Part shown: positions 22,875-36,900 of the stretch, in pieces
How the letters are laid out: every line of letters begins with the position of its first letter
Position numbering within the stretch: the stretch's first letter is position 1
Assembly (NCBI GenBank): GCA_949126835.1
Contig: OX421498.1
Coordinates: 36,053,799 to 36,117,798, forward strand
Direction of reading: 5' to 3'
Length of the DNA stretch: 64,000 nucleotides
Source of the DNA: Anisus vortex
Lineage: Eukaryota > Mollusca > Gastropoda > Planorbidae
Made by a program: the position numbers and the translations under genes
The notes under the pieces: model-generated
The model's database searches: none
Told to the model about the DNA's origin: nothing
What the model saw: the letters and a program-made list of their open reading frames with translations, nothing else

Positions 22875-25800
22875 GATTCTGGATTCCACCAGTGTCATGA
22901 CCACACATTCCTAAATTACCCATGAGTCCACCAGTGTCATGACCACACATTCCTAAATTACCCAGGAGTCCACCAGTGTCATGACCACCAATTCCTAAAT
23001 TACCCAGGAGTCCACCAGTGTCATGACCACCAATTCCTAAATTACCCAGGAGTCCACCAGTGTCATGACCACACATTCCTAAATTACCCAGGAGTACACC
23101 AGTGTCATGACCACACATTCCTAAATTACCCAGGAGTCCACCAGTGTCATGACCACACATTCCTAAATTACCCATGAGTCCACCAGTGTCATGATCACCA
23201 ATTCCTAAATTACCCATGAGTCCACCAGTGTCATGACCACACATTCCTAAATTACCCAGGAGTCCACCAGTGTCATGACCACCAATTCCTAAATTACCCA
23301 GGAGTCCACCAGTGTCATGACCACACATTCCTAAATTACCCATGAGTCCACCAGTGTCATGATCACCAATTCCTAAATTACCCAGGAGTCCACCAGTGTC
23401 ATGACCACACATTCCTAAATTACCCATGAGTCCACCAGTGTCATGATCACACATTCCTAAATTACCCTGGATTCCACCAGTGTCATGACCACACATTCCT
23501 AAATTACCCATGAGTCCACCAGTGTCATGACCACACATTCCTAAATTACCCAGGAGTCCACCAGTGTCATGACCACCAATTCCTAAATTACCCAGGAGTC
23601 CACCAGTGTCATGACCACCAATTCCTAAATTACCCAGGAGTCCACCAGTGTCATGACCACACATTCCTAAATTACCCAGGAGTACACCAGTGTCATGACC
23701 ACACATTCCTAAATTACCCAGGAGTCCACCAGTGTCATGACCACACATTCCTAAATTACCCATGAGTCCACCAGTGTCATGATCACCAATTCCTAAATTA
23801 CCCATGAGTCCACCAGTGTCATGACCACACATTCCTAAATTACCCATGAGTCCACCAGTGTCATGACCACACATTCCTAAATTACCCAGGAGTCCATCAG
23901 TGTCATGATCACCAATTCCTAAATTACCCAGGAGTCCACCAGTGTCATGACCACACATTCCTAAATTACCCATGAGTCCACCAGTGTCATGACCACCAAT
24001 TCCTAAATTACCCAGGAGTCCACCAGTGTCATGACCACACATTCCTAAATTACCCAGGAGTCCACCAGTGTCATGACCACACATTCCTAAATTACCCAGA
24101 AGTCCACCAGTGTCATGACCACCAAATCCTAAATTACCCAGGAGTCCACCAGTGTCATGACCACACATTCCTAAATTACCCATGAGTCCACCAGTGTCAT
24201 GATCACCAATTCCTAAATTACCCAGGAGTCCACCAGTGTCATGACCACACATTCCTAAATTACCCATGAGTCCACCAGTGTCATGATCACCAATTCCTAA
24301 ATTACCCTGGATTCCACCAGTGCCATGACCACACATTCCTAAATTACCCATGAGTTTACCAGTGTCATGACCACACATTCCTAAATTACCCAGGAGTCCA
24401 CCAGTGTCATGACCACCAATTCCTAAATTACCCAGGAGTCCACCAGTGTCATGACCACCAATTCCTAAATTACCCATGAGTCCACCAGTGTCATGACCAC
24501 ACATTCCTAAATTACCCATGAGTCCACCAGTGTCATGACCACACATTCCTAAATTACCCAGGAGTCCACCAGTGTCATGATCACCAATTCCTAAATTACC
24601 CAGGAGTCCACCAGTGTCATGACCACACATTCCTAAATTACCCGTGAGTCCACCAGTGTCATGATCACCAATTCCTAAATAACCCAGGAGTCCACCAGTG
24701 TCATGACCACACATTCCTAAATTACCCATGAGTCCACCAGTGTCATGATCACCAATTCCTAAATTACCCTGGATTCCACCAGTGTCATGACCACACATTC
24801 CTAAATTACCCAGGAGTCCACCAGTGTCATGACCACCAATTCCTAAATTACCCAGGAGTCCACCAGTGTCATGACCACCAATTCCTAAATTACCCATGAG
24901 TCCACCAGTGTCATGACCACACATTCCTAAATTACCCATGAGTCCACCAGTGTCATGACCACACATTCCTAAATTACGCAGGAGTCCACCAGTGTCATGA
25001 TCACCAATTCCTAAATTACCCAGGAGTCCACCAGTGTCATGACCACACATTCCTAAATTACCCATGAGTCCACCAGTGTCATGACCACACATTCCTAAAT
25101 TACCCATGAGTCCACCAGTGTCATGACCACACATTCCTAAATTACCCAGGAGTCCACCAGTGTCATGACTACCAATTCCTAAATTACCCAGGAGTCCACC
25201 AGTGTCATGACCACACATTCCTAAATTACCCAGGAGTCCACCAGTGTCATGACCACCAATTCCTAAATTACCCAGGAGTCTACCAGTGTCATGACCACAC
25301 ATTCCTAAATTACGTAGGAGTCCACCAGTGTCATGACCACACATTCCTAAATTACCCAGGAGTCCACCAGTGTCATGACCACACATTCCTAAATTACCCA
25401 GGAGTCCGCCAGTGTCATGACCACCAATTCCTAAATTACCAAGGAGTCTACCAGTGTCATGACCACACATTCATAAATTACGTAGGAGTCCACCAGTGTC
25501 ATGACCACACATTCCTAAATTACCCAGGAGACCACCAGTGTCATGATCACCAATTCCTAAATTACCCATGAGTCCACCAGTGTCATGACCACACATTCCT
25601 AAATTACACAGGAGTCCACCAGTGTCATGACCACCAATTCCTAAATTACCCAGGAGTCCACCAGTGTCATGACCACCAATTCCTAAATTACCCAGGAGTC
25701 CACCAGTGTCATGACCACCAATTCCTAAATTACCCAGGAGTCTACCAGTGTCATGACCACACATTCCTAAATTACGTAGGAGTCCACCAGTGTCATGACC

Positions 25801-26560
25801 ACACATTCCTAAATTACCCAGGAGTCCACCAGTGTCATGACCACCAATTCCTAAATTACCCAGGAGTCTACCAGTGTCATGACCACACATTCCTAAATTA
25901 CCCAGGAGTCCACCAGTGTCATGACCACCAATTCCTAAATTACCCAGGAGTCCACCAGTGTCATGACCACCAATTCCTAAATTACCCAGGAGTCCACCAG
26001 TGTCATGACCACACATTCCTAAATTACCCAGGAGTCCACCAGTGTCATGACCACCAATTCCTAAATTACCCAGGAGTCCACCAGTGTCATGACCACACAT
26101 TCCTAAATTACCCAGGAGTCCACCAGTGTCATGACCACACATTCCTAAATTACCCAGGAGTCCACCAGTGTCATGACCACACATTCCTAAATTACGTAGG
26201 AGTCCACCAGTGTCACGACCACCAATTCCTAAATTACGTAGGAGTCCACCAGTGTCACGACCACCAATTCCTAAAGTACCCAGGAGTCCACCAGTGTCAC
26301 GACCACCAATTCCTAAATTACCCAGGAGTCCACCAGTGTCATGACCACACATTCCTAAATTACCCAGGAGTCCACCAGTGTCATGACCACACATTCCTAA
26401 ATTACCCAGGAGTCCACCAGTGTCATGACCACACATTCCTAAATTACCCAGGAGTCCACCAGTGTCATGACCACACATTCCTAAATTACCCAGGAGTCCA
26501 CCAGTGTCATGACCACACATTCATAAATTACCCAGGAGTCCACCAGTATCATGACTACCC
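22875..26560. repeat. 42-bp satellite array, about 88 copies
   Basis: The plus-strand unit is CAGGAGTCCACCAGTGTCAT then GACCACACATTCCTAAATTACC. Since 42 is a multiple of three, one minus-strand frame stays open for 872 and 349 codons. It repeats a 14-residue Gly-rich unit (HDTGGLLGNLG) and is broken by one TGA at 25471. There is no promoter, splice site or flanking coding sequence, so I read it as satellite. Variant units (CACACATTC or CACCAATTC; CAGG, CATG or CTGG) form higher-order blocks: one rare variant (AGTACACC) recurs 588 bp, or 14 units, apart at about 23093 and 23683. Confidence 0.93.
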
Positions 26561-27953
26561 ATTAACTATATGAGCTAAGGCCTTTAAACAATCACAACCT
26601 TGGTCCCAGCTGCAGGCATTTAAAACTTTTGAAAAACAAAAGAACAAAAGAGTTAGCAAAAAAAAAAGATCTCATTTAAGGTAAATTTTTCTTTAATGTA
26701 AATTTACAATCAAACACAATTGGAAATAAAACAAAACAAAATTAGAATGCTCAGAAATGAATTTTTTTTTGTTATATACATATAAATAATACATAATCTT
26801 TTTTTAACCTCTTTTTCCCATTGCACTTCATTTGAAATCACATATTATATAGTGCTTACATTTTTATACATTTCCAAAACATTAAAATACATTGTGTCTA
26901 GTCAACTCTAAAAATATAGCACTGTTGAAATATTATTTGCATAAAAACAATTGGCATAAAAAATATTTTAAAATATTTGAAGTTGCAAGAAGAAAAAAAC
27001 TTTGGAAAAAAATATTTTAATAGAACATTTGTTATTAGAAACTGACCAGAAGTGGTCAACTGTGTAATTGAGAAAACATGACCTGTATGAGAATGTGCAA
27101 CTGTTCATTTTTTAAAACTTTTTAGTGTTGCTAAATCAATACACAGTAGGCTACAGCTGCTATTTTAGCAAACCTACTCTTAATAGAAATACATGCATAG
27201 CCATTTCATCTTACTCTAGATAAAAAGAGAAAACAAATTACTAGTAAATTAGCATGCCAATAGCACCACTAATTTTTTAAACACAAAAGATGAAGAAGGA
27301 TCATGTATTATTTTATCATATAACAATGTCAAAAAAGTCAAACAATAATATTTAAGACAATAGAACAAATTAAACAAATTTAAAGTTTAATTTCAACAGT
27401 TATTTGATTTTCAAACATCAAAGAGTAAGAACCTAGTGAAAGATGTTCTTATGGAAATGATGTGTATCAAATGTGTAATTTCATTTACACAAAGGGACTT
27501 AATTGCAACACCATTGGAAGCTCATACAAAACTTCAAACAAGTTTTCATTGAAACAAAGTTTAATAATATAGAGTTTAAAAAAAGGGTTTTGATAATCTG
27601 ATAGTTTTGAGAGAGAGATAGTATTGCCATATTTAACAGAAGTTTTCTGTTCTGGAATAAACTTCATTAAAAAAAAAGGAAAGTACTTATAAAGCTATAA
27701 TTCTTCTGACTGTGTGTGTGTTATAGGTGTCATTTTGTGGCTGTTGTTTAATCATAAACAGTTTAATTTTTTTAAATATCATTTAAGTGAGCACCTCAAG
27801 AATTAGAGCATAATAAGTTAATAATACGGTAAGTATCCAATGCCACAAGTGGGAATTCTTTTAAGAACAGTCCTACTTCTAAAGAAGTAATTGATACACA
27901 TTTTTTTTTAAACACAATTTACTGACATTTGTTTTAACTTGTTTCCAAATCTT
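26561..27953 (-). other. probable 3' untranslated and downstream region of the 11-exon gene
   Basis: This AT-rich sequence follows the stop codon of the minus-strand gene. I see no canonical AATAAA on the minus strand; ATTAAA variants occur near 27385 and 26690 and could serve as poly(A) signals. The true end of transcription is not determinable by eye. Confidence 0.35.
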
Positions 27954-30900
27954 TCACTTATTTTCTGAATATAGAAACTGAATGGCTGCATCAACCTCTG
28001 AGAGGATTCTTTGCTGTCTCATGCCTTTCATCCCATCACAGGTCTCAAAAACCATTTCCAGAGCAGTCATGGATTCTTCCCTGAGAAAGAGTATACTTTT
28101 AATTGTACCGGTAGTAGTTGTTTTTTACTTAACTCCTAGCCATATTATAATTGAATAAGCTAATAATGCCCTATCCATGTCACAGAAACAAGTTAAGCAA
28201 CAAGCTTGCATCCTATTTTAAAATGTTCACAAAGGACATATAGCTCAGGGGCACAGTGTTCGGCTGGCGTACCGAAGGTTCTGGGTTCAAATCTTGGTGA
28301 AGGCTAGGCTTTGTTCCCAGGTCCGGAGTGTCATTGATACTACCCAGCACATATGGGTAACTGACATTACTTGAGGAAAAGTAAAGGCGGCTGGGTATTG
28401 TGTTGGCCACACAATCCCCTAGTATGCTGTGGCCACTGAAACTGGTGAATGCTGCTTCACCATCCCAATAAATCCATTTGGCCATATGTGTATTTTACTC
28501 CTTTAACAGATAAAAATGACTATTGGTAAGGGGCTAATTAAGACTCTGAGCCTAATTCTATACCAAAAAAATATATAAAACTTTCAAATTTCCAAATAAT
28601 TTTTCTACTTATGCTAATATTTAAATGCATACATATATATATCTTTTTTAATTAACATTGTCTAGTCCTGTATTTCTAGCAAAATAATGTCAATTTTTTT
28701 AGTTGTGCTAGGCAATTCAGACAACCCATTCAACACCAGAGTGCTACTTGGTATTAAGTAAAAATCCAAATAGAAATTAGGAAACACTCTTCTTTCTATA
28801 TTTTATTCTTTAAAGTTCAAACGCGGGTTTAAAAAAAGAAAAGACAACTTATGCCATTACCTTGTTAGAAATGGGTAAGCTTCTTGTATTAGTTTCATCA
28901 GGTTAGAATACTTGTCTTGAAGCCTGAAATCAATTAACCTTTCCTCCATCGATCTTTCGTTTTGTCCAGACAACTATGCAAAGGAATGAGAATGGAATGG
29001 GGGAAAAAAAAAAATAATTATAATAAAACTTGTGTTGTAAAACAAATACAAATGATCATTTAAAAAAAATTTTTTTTTTGGATTAAAAAAAAAAAAAGGT
29101 ACTGTAAAAAGAATGGATAAATTGAATATGAATTAAAGGTTCCAAAAAATGACAATGGCCATACTTTTCTTACTTTAGACCATGGGCCCTCCGGCTTAGG
29201 GAGTGTTGACAAGCTTTTCCCTTCTGGTAATCAGCATGTGAAATGTATGAAATTAAAAGGGATAGCATATAGCAATTTAAGAAGGTTAAAAACATTGTGG
29301 CATTGTCACTAGTTTAAACTAGACATCAGTCTAGACACTAGTTTAAACTAGACATCACAGTCTAGTCACTAGTTTAAACTAGACATCACAGTCTAGTCAC
29401 TAGTTTAAACTTGACATCACAGTCTAGTCACTAGTTTAAACTAGACATCAGTCTAGACACTAATTTAAACTAGACATCACAGTCTAGTCACTAGTTTAAA
29501 CTAGACATCACAGTCTAGTTACTAGTTTAAACTTGACATCACAGTCTAGTCACTAGTTTAAACTAGACATCAGTCCAGACACTAATTTAAACTAGACATC
29601 ACAGTCTAGTCACTAGTTTAAACTAGACATCAGTCTAGACACTAATTTAAACTAGACATCACAGTCTAGTCACTAGTTCTAACTAGAAATCATATTCTAG
29701 TCCTTAGTTTAAAACTAGATATCACTGACTAGTCACTAGTTTAAACTAGACATCAGTCTAGACACTAATTTAAACTAGACATCACAGTCTAGTCACTAGT
29801 TCTAACTAGAAATCATATTCTAGTCCTTAGTTTAAAACTAGATATCACTGACTAGTCACTAGTTTAAACTAGACATCACTGTCTAGTCACTAGTTTAAAC
29901 TAGACATCACTGTCTAGTCACTAGTTTAAACTAGACATCACAGTCTAGTCACTAGTTTAAACTAGAAATCAGTCTAGTCACTAGCTTAAACTAGAAATCA
30001 CAGTCTAGTCATTAGTTTAAACTAGAAATCACAGTTTAGTCATTGGTTTAAACTAGACATCACAGTCTAGTCATTACAGTACAAAAACAGCGTGGAGCTA
30101 GCGTTGGACAGAGGTTGGAGCTAGCTTTGGACAGCGGTTGGAGCTAAGTCGACTTCCTCAACCCTTGCCTGTACCTTATGCATGGCTTGCTTTCACAAAC
30201 CTAAACCTGGCTCTAAGGGAGCAATCTCAGTCTGGAGCAGATCAGGCTCTTAGGCAGTGTCTCACTAGGGTACCCTCCTCCTAAGAGGAGTAAGCAATGA
30301 TGATGAAAGTGATGATGAAAATTATTTGAGATCTATATTGATTTGTAAAAACTTTTTTTTTTCTAAACAATTTTTTGTCAGTGTTTAATGTCATTTAATT
30401 TCCATGTAGCCATGTGAAGTGTTTATGGTGTAGTTATGTCTGACACTGTATAGGCTGAGATGCACCTAGGAGTACATTCAACATCAATGCTGTTATTACC
30501 ACATTAAAAACCTCAAAACAATTGCATTTCATAGATTACACATCTTTAAAAACAAATTCTTTAATGCAGCTAAATATTTCAGCATTCATGTTAAACATAT
30601 TCCTATACAAGACAAAACAGAAAGAAAAAAAAGGAACATGCAAAATAAATTTTTGACAACATAGAAACATCAACCAAATTCATTACCTTCCTTCCCACTG
30701 GATGGCGGCGGGTCTGAGACCTTTATTTCATCAAGACAGTCATAGCTCCTAGGCTTCTCAATGTGGCTTGAACGACGAGAAATTTCCCCTGGTCTGTCAA
30801 AGTTCTTCTCAGCACCAAAGCTTTCATTTCTGGTGGTGCCTCCATAGTCTATCTCATCAAGGATGCTGTTGTAGCGCCTGCTGTACTCTGAGGCATTCAG

Positions 30901-33900
30901 ACCGTCAGATCCGCTGGGGCTAGAGTCATAGTTGTATTTCTTTACAGGACTGGAGGTCACCACCCTTAGAGCCGACAGACCATCACCTGGCATGCTGGGC
31001 CAGGTACAGGAAACACTTGAGAAGCTTGACGGACTTAATGATGGGGCGTAGGTCGATTTTGAGTCTCCAGAACACAGTCTTTGGCCTGTCCTAGCGGAGT
31101 AGAACTTGCTTCTCTCTGTGAGTTCCTCTTCCTGGGTTGTGCACCGAGCTTTCTCTTTGTCATATTCACTCACCATAGAATATTTCTTCCTCTGGGCTGG
31201 AGTCAAATAGATTGGCTGAACTAGCTTATTTGGACATCTTTTATAGGTACTGGTTGATTTCACACTTTCCACACAAGATCTATCGTCGTCGACCATGTAA
31301 TTTGGCTGAACTAGCTTTTTTGGACATCTTTTATGGATGCTGGTTGATTTCACACTTTCCACACAAGATCTACTATCCTCGTCAACCATGTAATTTGGTT
31401 GAGCTTGCTTATTTGGACATCTTTTATAGACGCTGGCTGATATCACACTTTCCACACAAGATCTATCCTCGTCCTTCGCGAACTGGCCAGAACTAAGATT
31501 CCACCTATGTAACTCATCTTCTTTGCTGTGGGTGACATCTACTGAGAGCGCAGTAGCCCCTGAATATGCCGCATTTGAACTGGCCTGAGCTGCTTTTATG
31601 CGCCTCATATCTAATGGTTTGGGTCTTTTAAAAACTTTGTTGGTCAATGGACAACTTTGTATACTTCCATTATGTTGGGATACTGTCTCATCCTGACCTT
31701 CAAAATTCTTCGGTTGGTTTTTATAATGACTAATATCAAGTGTAGGCTGTCTTAAAGCTTTCACAGCTAGATCAGCTTGAGAACGTTCATCCCCGGAACA
31801 CTTTTGAAATTTGATGATTGCATCCCTTTCAGTGTTGACAGAGACATCAGTTGCAGAGTTTAACAAGGGCTGCACAGCATCAGTTTGTTGAAATGAACTG
31901 TTAGTGGAACTAACAGCAGCTGGACGAATCTTGACAGTTTGAAGTATTAGCTCTAATGCAGCTACAGAATTACGATCCATTTCTGGTGTGAGCGTTTTCG
32001 GTGCAGGCATTTTTAGTGCAGGCATTTCTGTTGTGTAAATTTCTGGTGCGAGCATTTTTGGTGCAGGCGTTTCTGGTGCAAGCATTTTTGGTGCAGGCAT
32101 TTCTGGTGCGAACGTTTCGGGTGCAGGCCTTTTTGGTGCGTACATTTCTGGTGCATACATTTCTGGTGCAGGCATTTCTGGTGCAGGCATTTCTGGTGCG
32201 TACATCTCTTGTGCGATCATTTTTGGTGCAGGCATCTTTGGTGCATTCATTTCTGGTGCAGGCATTTGTGGTGCAGGCATCTTTGGTGCAGGCATCTTTG
32301 GTGCGTACATTTCTGGTGCAGGCATTTTTGGTGCAGGCATTTCTGGTGCGTACATTTTTGGTTCAGGCATTTCTGGTGCAGGCATTTTTGGTGCAGGCAT
32401 TTCTGGTGCGTACTTTTCTGGTGCAGGCATTTTTGGTTGCAGCATTTCTGGTGCGTACATTTCTGGTGCGAGCATTTTTGGTGCAGGCATCTTTGGTGCG
32501 TACATTTCTGGTGCAGGCATTTCTGGTGCAGGCATTTTTGGTGCAGGCATTTCTGGTGCAGGCATTTCTGGTGCAGGCATTTCTGGTGCAGGCATTTCTG
32601 GTGCAGGCATTTCTGGTGCAGGCATTTCTGGTGCAGGCATTTCTGGTGCAGGCATTTCTGGTGCAGGCATTTCTGGTTCGTACATATCTGGTGCAGGCAT
32701 TTTTGGTGCATGCATTTTTGGTGAAGGCATTTCTGGTGCATGCATTTCTGGTGCATGCATTTTTGGTGCGTACATTTCCGGTAAAGGGATTTCTGTTGGG
32801 TACATTTCTGGTGCAGGCATTTCTGGCGCAGGCATTTCTTGCCTGGATATTTCTGGTGCAGGCATTGTTAATGGTGTTGTACTCTTTTTTGGTAAGGCTG
32901 AGAGACTTTTGGGCAAGAAGGTCCCTGTCAAATTCTGAAAGCAGGCGACAAGATCTGCTCTTTCAGGGTCCTCATTTGGACTGGAAATGCCTTTGTCATC
33001 ATCAAATTCTTCCCCTATGGATGGGCTGACTAAAGGTGAATGCATGGAGGAGAATGAGCCAGAGGTAGACAAGTGTGAAACCACAGATGCAAAAGAGCTG
33101 GTAGTAGAAGGAGATGAGGCAGATGTCTCATTGTGGTCCACTTTCATGTTGTCTACATCGGTGTTTTCTACATTTGGGCCACATTCTTGGTCACCACTGA
33201 GTTCTGCCAACTTGTCAAGTGCAGCTATTTGCTTCTGGTATGCCTCAAGTACTACTGAATGCCCTTTCTGCTACCAGCAAAAAAGAAAAAACAATAAAGC
33301 GCTATGAGAAATAAAAATGCATTGAATAGCTCTAAATTCTTAGCCTACATATACTATGATATACATAGCTATCCAGTGATGAAACAGGTTGTTTATTACA
33401 ATGCGAAAAAGACTAGAAGAATAAAAGTATTCTACCTCAAGATAGTTGGTAATTTCAGCTAGAATACTTGTGAAATACTCAGTCCCACTTTTCCAATCTG
33501 CAAGTTCAGAATTCTCCACTAATAGTTGAACTGCAAGCTGACAGGTCACGGGATCCACTTTAGAATCAGCAACCTGATTTTTAGTTAATGTAATTATTTT
33601 TAAATTTATTTTGAGCAACTATCAAATATGAGTAGACTTAGCAATGACTTCCAAAAGCCTAAAAAAATCAACACAAAAAAACAACAACACAGTGCCACCA
33701 GTAAGTGTTAATAAGTATTACCAGTACTTTAAAATTTAAGCAGATACAAATTGTGAATATTGCAGCCCACATACTATGGATAGTTAAAAAAAAAACAAAG
33801 ACATAGATATTGAACACAAGAGAAGATCTTGGACTTTTCTTTGTAGACATTAATGTGCCCCTATTTTTAAACAGGATACCAAAAAAAAGTTTTTTTCTTT

Positions 33901-36900
33901 TCTAATTCATGAAAAATATAAATAGGCTTTACAAAAAACAGACAAAAGACTTTAATTCCCATAAATGTGTAATAAATTATTTTTTTTACAGGATTATTAC
34001 TATAACACCATTAAAACTTGAAACAAATTTCTCAAAACTAATTTATATGTCTGGTAGTGAATATAACTTTAAAAAAAGTTAGTATGCCCATCAGACCAAT
34101 TCTATTTTTAGGGTACGTGAAGCAGCGTTCATAAGTTTCTGTGGCCAAGGCATGCAAGGGTATGTGTGGTCAGCACAATGACCAGTTGATTTTTTTTATA
34201 GAAAACAGCTGTCAGGTACCCATCAGAGCTGAGTAGACTCAGGGACACCTGTCAGACCCGGGAAAAAATCCTAGCCTTCACCAGGATTCAAACCGAGCAC
34301 CTTCGGTATGCCAGACCAGCACACTGACACTAGGGCACTGTGCACCACAGTGCATACAGGCAGTCCATATAAACAAAAATGTTTGTGGATGTTTTAAGTA
34401 TCCATAAAATTTTTCCGAAATATCCTGAAATGTGTCGATCAGCCGATTGTAGTTTTGGAAACATTGCTTAGACATGGCGCGTTTTCTCAGGATGCTAGAT
34501 ACTGCCTTAGTAGTTTAAGGCTAGGCCATAGGTCCTAAATAAAACGCATATTATAGGCCTAGATAGGCTTTTGCACATTTATGATTCTCTAGATACTGTA
34601 ATTTGCGTTAAAAAAAATGCAAAAACAAATACGAAAAATGCCAACTTAAACTTTTGACAATACAAAAGTGTGTGTGCGGTCGGAAAAACCTAAAATATTT
34701 GTCCATTTCATTTATATAAAGTTAGTATATTTACACAAATGAAAGTTTTTTAACTGTAAATGTAGGCCTACGCATATCCTAGTAATTCTATATCACTACA
34801 GTCAAATCCACTTATCTCTACCTCGGTTATCTCGCCAACTCTATTAAGTCATTTTTTAGTACAACTGCCAAATTCTCTCTTTGTCTTAGCATTTTCTCAT
34901 CAGTTATGTCAATTCTTTTATGTCGCCGAACCCTAATATTCTCAAGCACAAAAGAGCATAAATGAGGGCCAAATTTGCCACTTAACGTTGATTATCTCGA
35001 TCCCCAGCTTTTGAAAATGTTAGTTATCGACTTAAACTCCGCAAGTCTCTCTTCTCTCTCTTCGCTTTGTCAGCCAGCATTGTGGTTGGAACCAAAGTAG
35101 GCCTATGCGTTATAAAACGATTTCTCGCGTTCTGTGTTAGGCCTATTTGTAAATAAACAGCAGTTGATGATAAAAAAAAAATTAATTGTAGACCAGTCTA
35201 GTCCTAGTGTAGTATAATTTTTTACGCCACTAAATGACCTACATTAGATAATAAAAATACTAGACTTGACACAGTTCGTTAAAAAATTGCAAGCAGCGGT
35301 CGTACCTAACAAAAAGGAAATTTCAATCAACTAAAAATTGCAAAGTAGCTAGGCCTAGACTTAGGCTAGACTATGCCTATTATCTTGTCGGGCTTTGATT
35401 CTGGCCAATAAATTGTCAAATGTAGGCCTATAATTATTATATCTAGTTAAGAAAACCTCCAAAAACACGTTCATGTACATTCTCATTTATTAATGCACAT
35501 CATGTAGGGCTACATAAAGAAATTTCAAGCACATGTTAAAATTTTGCCACCATAATGGTTTTCGTTTATGTTGATCATCGGTTATCTCGACGCTTTTTGG
35601 CTGCAAAATTGGCCGGCGACATATTCGGATTCGACTGTACAATCAACGATACAGGTGATGTAGGATACTTTATGACAGAGTAATGATGTTTTTCAAACTT
35701 TTCAAAAACAGTGTCGGGTGTAAGCCTACAAGTCACACCCCTACTTTTAGTCAAGATTTTCGGTACAAAAAAGTGCGACTTATCAGCGAGTATATACAGT
35801 AATTGCATAGGCTACTAATTAACTGTAAAAAAAATAATTTGAAAATATTTATACTGCTACTTTGTAGATTAATTTGTAGGGCACCTTGGTCTAGTGGCAT
35901 CTAAATGACGCATGTGAGAAGGGAACTATGAACAAGTATATTTCAAAAACAAAATTTATTTTTAAAACCAAAATGTTTTTTAATCCCATGCCAATTTCAT
36001 TTTTGCTGATAAGATCCAACTTTTTCTAATGCATATACAAAATATTAATTTAAAAAAAAAAAAAACAATGCGGATCAGATAGTAAAACGTGAATGTAGGC
36101 CTAAACATAAACAATTTTGTTTAAATTTCTTTTTTTTTACTATTATAAAATGTGCTATTAGCAACTGTAATTGATTCTATTTTAATTATTAGTGTTCTTC
36201 GGAGGCTAATTGAATCTCTAATTGATTGAGTTAAGCTGAACTTTGTTTCCTTAATGTTATTTTCACATTACGTATAATAAACTTGATAAAGCAAATCTTT
36301 GCAGCAATGTAGGCTATATATATTTATTATTACTCACAATACATTATTCACAGTAGGCCTACATCCAACAAATATGAATGATAAACACAAGTCCATGTTG
36401 CTATAAAACATTACACAACCTCTTCCTTCTACACTTTAGCTCTAACTGCCCTATCCTCTAAAATCACCTGACCAAGTCAAAGTCATAAAAGTTTAAAAGT
36501 CATGTGTCACTAAAAGCATGAAGATCTCACAACAGCTCACAGACTATTCTTATCTAAACAAAACAATACACACACTATCAATACATGGTCAAAGGGATGT
36601 AACCTACAAAACACACAAAATATTGTTTGTGTCGCCTCCCCTTGACTACATATTAATTTAACCTACTGACAGCAACTAAAAGGCTTAGCATGATTACTTA
36701 TAAATGTTCATGTGCCATTTTGGGAGCAATTTTTATTTGGCACAATAAGCTGGAAGTAAAAAAAAAATCAAACCAACTTTATAGTCTTGCCAAGTCGCTA
36801 ATTATTATTAAAATTAAAAAAACCTGTTTAAAAAATATTTTCACAACATTTATAAAGCATCAGTGAGTAAAAATAATGAGCTCCTTAAAGACAAAATAAT

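Noticed and set aside
22852..26520. Glycine-rich protein gene of 872 and 349 codons on the minus strand
   Set aside because: The frame is open only because the 42-bp satellite unit is a multiple of three. It has a TGA inside, no splice or promoter context, and no non-repetitive coding flank.
30670..30686. Natural stop of exon 8 as the end of the host protein
   Set aside because: A good GTAATG donor precedes it and exons 9-11 continue the frame in phase to a stop. An intron-retaining isoform remains possible.
32001..33029. Plus-strand frames of 342 and 171 codons and a 169-codon minus frame
   Set aside because: They are shadows of the 15-bp coding repeat of exon 8, which stays open in several frames.
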